Positions 29,845 to 41,200 of a stretch of 64,000 bases of DNA are shown in pieces. A model generated the notes under the pieces. That model searched no databases and had not been told where the DNA came from. It was given only the letters and a program-made list of their open reading frames with translations. The position numbers and the translations under genes were made by a program. The stretch is from Tretioscincus oriximinensis. Its lineage: Eukaryota > Chordata > Lepidosauria > Squamata > Gymnophthalmidae. Location: positions 504,333-568,332 of the forward strand of contig JAJVDF010000045.1 in the NCBI GenBank assembly GCA_022410635.1, in the 5' to 3' direction. Each line of letters starts with the position of its first letter. The stretch's first letter is position 1.

Positions 29845-29990
29845 GCATGCATGCAATTTTTTGTGGTGTCACTTCCTGGATGGGACAGGAAGTGATGTCA
29901 AAAGCGACATCACTTCCTAGGCACAACAGGAAATGATGTCACTCTGNCCATCATTTTTCCAGAAGCAAATACCAGAAGCAAATACTTCCG
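29845..29990. repeat. Palindromic ACTTCCTG/TGATGTCA repeat cluster
   Basis: Repeated inverted words (TCACTTCCTG, CAGGAAGTGATGTCA, GACATCACTTCC) are packed into about 120 bp. The same pattern occurs at 39200-39370 and inside the hAT-like element at 56340-56620, suggesting fragments of one DNA transposon family. Confidence 0.6.
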
Positions 29991-30398
29991 CTAAAATGGC
30001 TGCACCCAGGGTGAGGGAAATGTGATCTCAGATCGCATGCGAGCAAAGTCGGGAGTGGGCAAAGGGCGCTAGATAGGTGGCCGTTTATTGGGGGTGACAA
30101 ATTGCCGGCCATTTAAATTAAAATTTCTCCCAATTGCATCTACTGAACGTGTCCCAGCAGCAGCAGGCATGTCCTGTACATGCCCCAGACACCACCACGA
30201 GCGGGCTGCCGCCAAGCGCCATTATATTGTTGCTTTACATGTGCTGCCACCTGTCTGTATGCTGCTTTGCCCGTCTGCCCTGGNCTGCTACCACAGCCCC
30301 TGCATAGGCAGCTGAGTGTGGGAGACAGAAAGCCTAGGGCAGTGCTCATTTCACCACCTAAATACAGCCAGGTGGCCCTGGGTTTCTGGTATTATAAT

Positions 30399-30508
30399 CT
30401 CAGTTGCATTTCTGCCTGCTTTTCTATGCTGCTTCTGGCAGCATCTATGTTTCCGGCAGAATGGTTCTCAGTTGCATTTCTGCTTGCTTTTCTGTACTGC
30501 TTCTATGA
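30399..30508 (+). repeat. Partial tandem duplication, about 67-bp unit
   Basis: The block CTCAGTTGCATTTCTGCCTG...TGCTTCT is followed after about 67 bases by a near copy CTCAGTTGCATTTCTGCTTG. No gene is associated. Confidence 0.55.
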
Positions 30509-31445
30509 ATCTAAGGAAAGTGGGAAAACCCATCAGTTGGTTTTTCTGATAAACAAATGCGCACAGAGGACACTGAATTCGCTGTCGCATCCGTTTTTAG
30601 CCCTAGTGCATTTGCAACCTCTATCTCTCTGGGGCTGTCTTAATAGAATTAAATTTCTACCAGCATCCCCAATTTATCTCATCATTCAAAGAAACGAGAA
30701 GCTTTTAGTAATANCTGTATCACAAGTGAAAGAGTGCAGATAAGCAAATATATATTGAATTTTGTGAATCTAATTAATATGTTAATTGATTGGGTGCAAT
30801 TTAGCCAGCAGTCTGGTCCTTAAGGCAGCCAAGCATTCAACTACATAAGTGCTAAACAGGGTCTCATTTTGGTGCCAAAAGTGAGCATTATTACCTTATT
30901 TGCAAGTATCAATGATTACAGTAATATTTCTTGAATTCATACTTCCTTGTGAACTGCTACCCATAAATATGTGACTGGATGTTCCTCTATTGTTAGAGTT
31001 GCCATATTTCAAAATGAAAAACAAAAATAGGGAACCCCCCCCCCCAACTCTGTCCAAACTCCCCTCTCCCTATAAGCATTATTTTATTTAGCAAACTTCC
31101 GCTGTCTTCAAACTTGTAAAAATCGCAGACTTTTGCCTGGATATCCTTACACTGTAAATCACTGTTCGTATTAAAAAAAATTGATGTTCCGAGATATATT
31201 CTACATATTATAAGCTATTATTTTTTTTATTCATCAGTTGTCAATGGTGGAAGAGGGGAAAAGGCAAACATGTAAACAGAGGTGTTTTGTATTTTTTTAT
31301 TATATTATGAATTGCATTGGAACCCTTTGATGAAGAGCAGACTATAAATCCTTAAATAAACCCTTAAATTAATTAATTCCTTGATATAATAACTTTCTAT
31401 GAAACTCCCAAATTATATTTTCACAATGTGCATTTTACCTTCTGT

Positions 31446-32010
31446 GATACTGCCTCTGGGATGGAGCAACAGGCAGTATTCCTGAAATACCTTTTGAAGG
31501 GACTCAAGAACAAGATTTTGCCTTCTGCTTGAGACTGTCCAGGTACAATTGGTGTCAACCCAGTGTGCAGCAGCAGCAAAAAAGGCAAATTGGGGATAAT
31601 TAGGAAAGGAATTGAAAACAAGTCAGCAAATGTTGTTTTGTCTCTTTATCAATCTGTGGTGAGGCCACATTTGGAATACTGTGTTCAATTATGTTCACCA
31701 CATCTCAAGAGGGATATTGTGGAACTAGAGAAGGTGCAGAAAAGGGCAACAAAAATGATCAAGGGTCTGGAGCACCTCACTTATGAAGTCAGGGTGCAAT
31801 GTCTGGGCCTCTTCAGCCTTGAAAGGTGATGTTTGAGAGGTGATCTGATTGAAGTGTACAAAATCATGCATGGGATGGATAAGGTGAATAGAGAAAAATG
31901 TTTTCTCTATCACACAACACAAGGACCAGAGAGCACTCCTTGATGGGCAGAAAAGTGAGAACAGACAAAGGGAAGTATTTTTTCATCCAGAAGGCCTGTG
32001 GAGTCTATAA
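31446..32010 (+). mobile_element. CR1-clade LINE, rearranged fragment
   Basis: The 3' UTR-like block (CTCTGGGATGGAGCAACAGG, 31446-31552) precedes the reverse transcriptase thumb region (RPHLEYCVQLCSPHL, GLEHLTYEVRVQ, 31553-32008), the reverse of their normal order. This is either two insertions or a rearranged copy. Confidence 0.8.
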
Positions 32011-32084
32011 ANGAGGATGGCCTAGTTCATTTAGACCATAAGATTTTTTCAACTGTTGTAGGATTGAAATAATACATCTAGAAA

Positions 32085-33580
32085 TATTTTTGTTTATCCT
32101 TTGTTCTCACCCATAATTATTTCACTTTTGACAATAACATATCTCCAAACTAATGGTACCGCCATGGGTACACATATGGCACCCCAATATGCCAACATCT
32201 TTATGGCTGATCTAGAACAACGCTTTCTCAAGTCCTACACCCAGAAACCTCTGCTTTACTTAAGATTCATCAATGACNTCTTTATAATATGGACTCATGT
32301 GGAGGACTCACTAAGGACATTCCATCAAAATTTAAATAGGTCCACCCTACCATTAATCTCAGCTTGGAACGATCTAGGGCGCAAGTTCACTTTCTGCACG
32401 CCACCATAAAATTGCACGACGGACATAGGAGCACAACTTTGTATCACAAACCCACTGATCGATGCACCTATTTACACGCCTCTAGTTTCTATCCTGAACA
32501 CACAACCAAATCCATTGTTTACAGCCAAGCTCTCAGATATAATCACATCTGCTTGGATTCAAAGGACAGAAACACCAAGCTCCTGGAACTACAGCAAGCA
32601 TTCCTCAGGCTACAGTACCCATCACATGAAGTAAAAAACAAATCAATAGCCAGAATGATACTCAGAACCAACCTGTTACAGGACAGATTGAGGACAGAAA
32701 ACAACAGAACTCCATTAGTGGTCACATACAGCTCACAACTGGGCTCCCTCAAATACATAATAAATTGGTGGTAAAACTTTGCTGGCTTACAAACAACCAC
32801 CCAACCTCAAACAACTACTCACACAAAGGACACAGATCACAGATGGAGAAATGGGAACTAGACCCTGCCACAAACCCAGATGTTAACTCTGCTCACACAT
32901 TCACCTGGCAGTGTAATCACGGGACCTGATAACACCACCCACAACATTAGAGGGACTTTTACATGCCCATCTTCTAATGTTGTGTATTCCATTTTCTGCC
33001 AACAATGCCCCTCAACACTCTACATTGGGCAAACAGGACAATCCCTTCGCCAGAGAATAAATGGACACAAATCAGATATTCGAAATGGCAACACACAGAA
33101 ACCAATTGCTGAACACTTCAACCTTCCAGGACAATCTATCTCAGACCTCAGGACTGCAGTCCTTGAACAAAGAAACTACAAAGGAAGATTTGAAAGAGAA
33201 GCAGCAGAACTTGCATACATTCATAAGTTCCAGGCCATTAACAAAGAACAAAGATAATGGTTTCCTGGCCAAATATACATTTTTATGACAATCTATTAAG
33301 TATTTGATTGACTTACTATTAGATATTGCCTCTTGTTGCCCCAGGGACGTTTTCACATGAGAGGATTAGTTTCTGCTATTTACCTGTTTTTCTAACCTGT
33401 AGTTCATACCCCATCACATTTGCATATGCTTTATCATCTCCCATACACAGTTTTCTATAAAAGCCTGACCCTGACATTAGTCCTTCAGCATCTGAGGAAG
33501 TAGACGTGTCTATGAAATCTTATGCCACCCACTTTTTTCCTGATGGTCTCTAAGTGCTACTAGCCCCTTTGCTGGACTTT
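32085..33580 (+). mobile_element. Penelope-like retroelement, 5'-truncated and broken (RT plus GIY-YIG endonuclease)
   Basis: Frame 1 from about 32101 reads a Penelope-type reverse transcriptase ([20 protein letters not shown], then YLRFINDxFIIW, where intact elements have an aspartate pair, so the first catalytic aspartate is N). A frameshift near 32380 moves to another frame with LYHKPTDRCTYLH and TPLVVTYSSQLGSLKYI, then a stop at 32772-32774. Past it, 32880-33257 encodes a GIY-YIG nuclease: VVYSIFCQQCPSTLYIGQTG followed by the arginine helix QSLRQRINGHKSDIR and EHF. The order RT then GIY-YIG is specific to endonuclease-bearing Penelope-like elements. The 3' part ends in a pLTR-type tail with a hammerhead-like core (33492-33517). 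Dead by frameshift, stop and active-site change. Confidence 0.88.
33492..33517 (+). ncRNA. Hammerhead-ribozyme-like core in the Penelope tail
   Basis: CUGAGGA (33492-33498) is followed by a short stem II (GUAGAC with GUCUAU) and GAAA (33514-33517), the conserved hammerhead core order. Penelope-like elements are known to carry type I hammerhead motifs in their pLTRs. Stem III and the cleavage triplet are not clearly intact, so activity is doubtful. Confidence 0.5.
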
Positions 33581-35214
33581 GTTTATCCTGACATTCCTTT
33601 GTGTGCAGACTCTGTGAATTTTGTTATTTACTTTTCCTTGCCTCATTTTAAAGATCAATTTCTTTTTGTTACATTTTAATTACATTTTCTAAATGCTTCT
33701 TTTTTAAAAAATAAGCTGACCTGAGTGCTATAGAATGATATGGATGTACAAATAAATAAATTATCCTGGAGTATTAATCACATTGCTTCTGATGAGTAAT
33801 TACCACCCCCATCTTCTGTTTGTCTTGAATGAAAGTACATCTTTCTGAATACAGAGATTCAGTTAATTTTTGGAAGTGTCAGGTGAAAGCAAGATATGTA
33901 GATCAAGAAAAGCATTGTTATGGTTACTACTGCATTGCAGTGTTTATGTTTTCAACTCAGTTTAGAGTTACAAATACTATTGAGTTACAGACGTCTATAA
34001 TTGAAGGCTTTTGTCTACAACACCCCGAATGGTAGTCTCTGGTCCATCGCATTGTGCTTTGGCTGGTTCAAAGCAAATCATCCCCTTTCTCTTGAGATCT
34101 CTGTTTATGATTGTCATATAAGTAGACATGTCAGCACAGAAACATAGTGAAACTGTGACCAGCTCCAGTTAGTCCCAGTCAGCTGACAAACTCTTGGGAG
34201 CCATTANCAGATTATGCTTGCTATCTATGCTGAAAACAGCCTTGCAGGGAAGGACCTAGGGATTTGATATGAATGCTTCAGAACAAATTTGGGCAGCATA
34301 AAAGACACATGAAAAAGGAGTAGAAGATAAGTATCGTGAGTTCACACACATCCATTTATTGGCATAATACATGGATGTTCATTTTGAATATACTCACACA
34401 TTCCTAGTTCTGCAATGGAAGGCTCCTTACTGAACAAAGGTTAGAAAAAATTGTTTTGTTAGTTCTTTTGATAGGAAGTTGCTTTATACTGAATAAGAGT
34501 ATCACTTCTGTAGTTTAGGGTGTCTCCAAATATGGGCTAAAACTCACAATTTTTCCAGGGATATATCGAGAATGGCAGGTGTAAGCACAGCATTCTCAAA
34601 AAGTCATGGATTAGTGATTACCCATAAATTGTATTACAGGAAATCTGGAAATTATAGCATATTCCCATAACAGTGATGGTAATTAATATGTCTTCTATTT
34701 GTGTTTTGATTATTTCACTTGAAGCTGTTCAAAAGCCAGCCAAACATGCAAAAAATATGAAAAGAAAGTGAACAGGCTGGATTTGGGTGAGATTATAATA
34801 ACAGATATGGAGGTAGCCTGGGACTGCTATTTGTATAGCAAAAGGCAGCCTTATGAGCAGTGGAACAAACTAACTAAAAACTGTAATCTTTCTCAATTAA
34901 TTCTGTTGAAACTAGAAGTCAAGCTTCCAAGTGCTCTGTTACTGAGTTATAGGCCATTTGGAAGTAGTAAGAAATCATAACCAGTTCTTACAAACTCTGC
35001 GCTGGTCTCCCATGTTCTGTCCATAATGACTTTTACTGGATATACAGTATAAAAGTGTGATTTAATTTATTGTCTGAATGGTGTGTTTCTCCATCCCCTT
35101 CTTTGTTTAGGTATTATCTAATGACCTGCTTGCAAGCATTTGTTTTTACTAAGGAATGTAGCTGATCACTTTTTTCTTGTGGACTTTGGCTGCACACTGC
35201 ATCCTCCTCGAGCA
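33581..35214. other. Sequence upstream of the TRIM66 start exon, nothing assigned
   Basis: AT-rich DNA with no CpG island. The 5' UTR of TRIM66 must end at 35214, but I could not fix its start; several weak acceptors and no clear core promoter are seen. Confidence 0.5.
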
Positions 35215-35223
35215 ATGGCAAGG
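35215..35223 (+). CDS. TRIM66: TRIM66 coding exon 1 (MAR)
   Basis: ATGGCAAGG is followed by the donor GTAAGT at 35224. The start context is good (G at -3, G at +4). It joins in phase 0 to NCSGCKEK, reproducing the mammalian N-terminus MARNCS. The 5' end of the exon is not defined. Confidence 0.85.
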
Positions 35224-38200
35224 GTAAGTACAAAATGTTTTGACCCATATAATAGGCAAAGCGCAATGTGACTTTCCAGGAGAGCTCTCACTTTGACCTA
35301 ACCACCATGATCAATGACAAGGAATCTTGGTTGCTACAGCTGCATATCTTCCAGTGGGTCATGAAAAGATACAGTAGGTTTTTTTAAGGAAAAACCCACC
35401 TATCATCCACCCATATGTACACATACACAACACACAGGGTGAATAAACGTGGCATTCAGAATTTCCATTATCAGCACTGCTGCTGTTTTTATAAGCAAAT
35501 GGTGTGTTGAGACTGCACACCTGATGTCTGCACAAGCCACATGGGGACTGTGCCACTCCCCAAGCTAATCATTGTTCATTGTCATAAATAATGGACCAGC
35601 GGGACAAGTACAGGCAGCATAGCAACGAAACTGCAGCAATCAACAGTAGCATCATAATCCTGTTCCCTGGTAAATAATGATCATGGAAGAGGGATTGTAT
35701 AAAGAGAGAAAGTATTAAGCACCTGGGCCATCCAAAATCCTAGGCACAGCCAAGGGCATTGGCTTATGATCAATGAACAAAGGTGATGACACTTCCTTGC
35801 TGGAGGAACCAACAGCTTTTCCTGGTTAAGGTTACCAGATGTCAATATTTACTGTAGTGTGTCTGATACCCTTGCCTGAATTTTGGAGGAGTTGGATGTT
35901 TGCAGAGTGGTCTTTGGAGGGACTACAATCCCCATGAGCTGAAGCTATTTTAAAAGTTGCAGCTTTGCTTTTGGTTTCATTTTAGTCCTGTCTTACTTTT
36001 CAATTTTGTAACACTCTTTCTGATCAGCCACAAAGTTATATGAGCATTTGGGGCATAATATGGCAGCAGAATTGTAATGGTAACGATAAAATATTCTAAC
36101 TGCTTTGTTTTTCACAATTTCCTGTAAAAAAACATCCTTAACAGTCACTTGTCTGCCTAGTAGTAAGCTGGCGATGAAAATGAATATACAGTAAATAGTG
36201 TAGTAGGGGCAATAAAGGAGTAGGGATGTGGAAAGAAAGAAGAATTTCCAACTCAGGGCAAAGTACATGGAGGAGGGGAGGGAATTTCTGCAACTTAAAA
36301 ATTGCATGAAACACAAACTTTAACAAAAGGGGAAAGAGGGGGCTCTGTGATGTTTATGAACCCAGTCTATAAAAGCTGGAAGGGATGAGGCTGAGAATGG
36401 GAAAGAAGAGAGGAGAGATGAAATGTCTCTGATCTATGGGAACTGCCCTTGAATCCCCCCATCTACCAAGGGCTGAGGCAGAGCAAGTGATTGGAAGTCT
36501 CATCCCCAACCGCCCCTGCAATGAACAGAGGGTTGAAACAGTGTCCCTTAACCCATGCCTGTGTTCAGGGCAAGGCAAACATATAGGGTGGAGAATCACG
36601 ATTTCACATGGTGGGCATAAGTATGTAATTTTGTAATTATGCAACTCAGGAGTTGCATAAAACTCAAGTGCTATTAACAGAAACAAAAAAACCCAGACAG
36701 AGCCTAAAAGGGGTGGGGTACTTACGTTCACCCAAGGGGTGGCAACAAGTAGAAAGAATACACATACATTGACTGGGATTTGACAATGGAATATCTAGCC
36801 TGTTAGGCCGCAAACTCCAGAAACTATTTCTGTGGGAACACTGAAGCAGACTGGGAATGAGATTGAGAAACAGAAATGAGTTTGGGAATGCAGGAGAACA
36901 GTGGAGGGAATTCCTATTCACTTTGCAGTTTTCCAAATTGCTTTTTTCTCTCCAGTGTGAATGCAGCCCAAGTGGACTGACTTAGGCTGACCAGATGAGC
37001 CCTTTTGGGGGGAGATGAAAACCTGTTTTTGAGGTGTCTCCCATTTTTTTCTGAAGAAAAAAATTTAAAAAATTGAAAAAAAAATCTTTTTTTGAAAAAA
37101 AAATACTCAGAAAAATCTGGGGGGCACCCAAAAAATGGGTTCTCAAACCCCCCCCCCCAAAAAGGGGTAATCTGGTCAGCATAATTGAAGTTGGATTAAA
37201 ATTTGTGTATGAACAGAACCATTACCTTCTTTTGTTTATTATCTTTGAGGTTATTTTGGGGGTATATTTTATTATTTGTATGCATATATATATATATATA
37301 TATATATATTCAAACCAAATAATATCCGATTCCTTTTTAGATTTAGTTTTGTCATTCCCCATATTCCCCAGCTTCCCACCTGCTCTCCCTCCACCCTTTC
37401 CCCTCCCCATCTTCTATATACTTCTTCCTAACTTTCTTATCTTTAAAGTTGGTTTAGTCCAAGAAGAGCATCTTTCAGTTGAAGACTGTTCTCTGATGAC
37501 AAAAAGTAGAGCACCATGCTGTACTCTGTTAAGTGCTTTGAAGACAAAAATACTGGCTACAGTCTGCCTTGCTTAAAAATAACACTGCCTGGAACAGCTT
37601 GCAGTTTCTCCTGCAAATAGCCCTCTAGGGGTTTGTCATCTTTCACAACGTAGCTTGGGAGCAAAAAGTAGAAAGTTTCAGCTTGATCACATTGGATTTA
37701 TCTTTTGAAAGACATAATAGATTGTTTGCTGTAACATTTGATCAGAACCTTTTATATTCTGGTGTGCTGCTATCTTTGTGTTCAGTTAAATGTGTCAGAG
37801 TAAATAGATAATAAGTACATTTACCAGCAGTAGAAGAATATAAGCTCTTTCTCTGTGTATGTGTGCGCATGTATGTGTGTAGAGAGATAGAGACAGATGA
37901 AATACATGAGCAATTTATTCCTCATCAATATAGGATTTGATCTTAAACCTAAGGTATGACCAGGGGATTTTAAAAATCCCCTCTTAAAAATAAGCATCCT
38001 ATCCTTAGAGGTATAAAAAGGTCTAACAAACAGATGTCCAAGATAAACAGCTCAAGCCTACCTTTCACTGCAACCTAACGTCACATTCAAGTCAAGCAAC
38101 CAATTTTACTAAAAAGATGCTGGGCTGGCTGGGCACTCCTACCCAACTCAGCTTAAAGTTTGAGATGCCTTCAAAGTTTCAAAATTATATATGTTGAAGA

Positions 38201-41200
38201 TTTTACTTTTTCCAGGTTTCAAATCAAGATACGTTCTAGGTATTTAATATTTGTCCCCAGAGCCTCCAATTTTTGCCTATATGACCCTTTAACTGTGTCT
38301 GCAAGAAAATATTTTTTCCCATTGAAGCTTACATCCAGTGAAGAAATTCCTCTGATGAAAGAAGGAATCAGTTTTTGCTATTTTTGTTTCTTCTTGCTAT
38401 TTCTCTTTTATGGAGGTTTTTCCAATGACATTTTTGTGAGATTTTTAGAAACTGTAACAGGATGCTGATTGAAGGGAATGTTATTCTATTTCCCTAGAAT
38501 CAGATATTGGAGATCTCAGAACATTCAGAAACTTAAATAGTAATCAGTTGCAAAAGGGTGGGACTACTCTGAATCCACCGTCAGTATCAGGTCTGGTGTA
38601 GTTGGGACCAACATGAAGATGTCAAGTCCTTATTCTGAGATATAATCTGGAAGTCCAGCAAAGGGGCTAGAAGCACTTTGAGACTAACAGGAGAAAAGTG
38701 GGTGGCATAAGCTTTCGTAGATACGTCTACTTCTTCAGTATAATCTGAAGTATGACCCAGTATAGAAAGGGCCTAAGACTGGAAAGTACATATTTAGGGA
38801 GTGTTAATAGCTTGAGTTGGTGTTTGGAGATTAAAAACAGATAAATGAGCTCACTATGCAACAAAAGATCAGAAGTAACCAGAATGATCACTAGGTCAGT
38901 GCCAGCTTTCTTTTTCCACCCCCTGCCTTTTTTCCAGAGGAAAAGAACTGCGCAAAAAGCAAGGTGTGGAAACAAATGCACAGATGGTTCAAATATGCCA
39001 GACCTATTCGAAAGAGAGTGAGGGAACTACTGCAGATCATGCTGTATTTCTGCAGAGGAAGAATGGGAATAGAGGTGACTGCAAATTCCCCCCTATCCAA
39101 TCATATGCAACTGTAGTGCCGAGAGTTTTCTGGTGGGAAATCTTGCAGCGGGAGCCCAAAAATCTCAGACATTTAAGTCTTCTCACACATGTGAAGATTT
39201 TGTGGTGTCACTTCTGGGGCAGAACTGGAAGTAACGTCATTCTGGGTGCTATTTCCTGAAGCAGAAACAAGAAGTGACATCATTGTGATGTTACTGCTGG
39301 CCCCTAGGGTGCCTTTTCTGGAAGCAGGGAATGGAAATGACATCACAATGATGTTACTTCTGGCCCTGGTGTACCCCCCCCCAAAAAAAAAGAACATTTC
39401 TGTATGAGAATTTGCACTTCATATAAGGATGGACAATCTGACAAAAAATATAAGATTCTTATGCAATTTCCACCACTGCTCCCTATTATCTTTTGCTATA
39501 TACACCCACCTCCTAGCCACAGGCATAGCTACTTATGACTGGAAAGGGGGGAGTTTCCAGCNGTCATTGTGGTAATATACTTGTGGCCGGAGGTAAAAAC
39601 CCGAATTCAATCCAAATTCCATCTCCTTCATTTTCCCTCTGCATAGTTCTGAGCATACAAGCATACTTATGCCGNCTGCGTTAGTTGTTTCTTCCCCGTA
39701 TGCACAATGTACCAGCAGATTGCTATCTACTGAAATACATTGTATCATTAGATTGCTCAATTACATTAACATAAAAGTGCTAAAAATTGAAAAGGCAAAC
39801 ATGAGGTTTGTTACTGCTCCTGCTTCTCCAAACTCAAACCTCCAGTATTGCAATAACTGCGTGTTGCAGTGTCAATGAGTANAAGAAGTAGCATCCTCTA
39901 AACACCCCCCTTCTGTCCATATTGACACTGCAAACATAGACATAGTCATGTGTGACCAGTGAGCGTCACCATCCAAACATCTTAAGGAGATCTTCCTTTA
40001 GAAGAAAAGGAAGAAGATGGTTTTTATACCTACCCCTTCTTATCAAAGGACTCAGGGCGATGTACGAGGTTACTTTTCGCCCAAANACTTACATCTATTC
40101 TATCTTCTCCATGACGTTGGGGTGGTACCTAATAATCTAACTGCAAATGTCTTTGCTTTCAAACAGCTGAGTTGGCTAAGTCAGAGGCCAGTAGAGGAAG
40201 CTCACCCCTCTCCACCGCTAATGCATGGGTCTTGAACTCGATATCTCTGTTGGAACACTGAGCTTTTAACGTTGGTGACCATGTCTTGATTGTCCCCATG
40301 CCATTTTGGGCTTAAAATGCCAAACTGGTTTAACTGGCCGTATGAGAGACCATAGTAATATGTGTTATAAAATGATTTTGTCTTGTAATAAAATGAGGGC
40401 CTTTTAGTTCTGCTGCTCATAGATATGAGGGATGGCAACATGTGACAGATCCTTCTTTGTGATGTTCAACCAGTTTTGAAAGTTCTTTCCAGTAGAAGTA
40501 CACCAGGTGGCAACTTTGGAGTGTGGTTAAAAATGTACCTCTTAATCAAGGCCTTCAATGCAAAGTTTCCTTTGCACAAAGTCCTGAAAGCAGGCAGGCT
40601 TGATGAGGTTTCAGGGTTTTTTTTTCCTCCCCCTAAGAGCAGGCTAGTTTGTAAAATTAAGGTTGTTTTATATTAAGCAGTGTTATTGTATGTTATTTTG
40701 TAAGAAGCAATCATAGTAGCAAAAAAGTTGTTCTCAGTTGTACTTTGCATCAAGCACATACAGATCAACAAACCTTTACCCAGTTTTGAATAAAGTTAGA
40801 AATTGTTCATTCTAATATTGCTTTGAACAGAAATAAATGAATATCCATCCTGGCACGGCTTAGAACGGTGCTCTTAGCAAAGACAGGTGTTTGTTTTCAT
40901 TTCAGTAATAACTGTGGCCAAGAAGTGCTGTCTGGGATAGGAAAGAGCAAAGAATAAAACCATTTCTTGTTTCATCAAAGTTCATTCCCATGGCGAGGAA
41001 ACATGTAAGGGATGATCAAGGAATGGTCAGGAGCATTAATGAACATATCAATGCCTATAATTGAAATAGTCAGTTTTTCTCTTATNCTATAGGGATTTGC
41101 CTGACATCGTTTCAGGGATTTAGCACTAGAAATCTTTGTTATATTTTTTCCTGCCGGTACTTTTTTGCAGCCCCCACAGTACCATGTGCTGTTTTTGTGC

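Noticed and set aside
30180..30743. 187-codon cysteine-rich frame
   Set aside because: Spans a partial tandem duplication and two n positions, with no domain resemblance.
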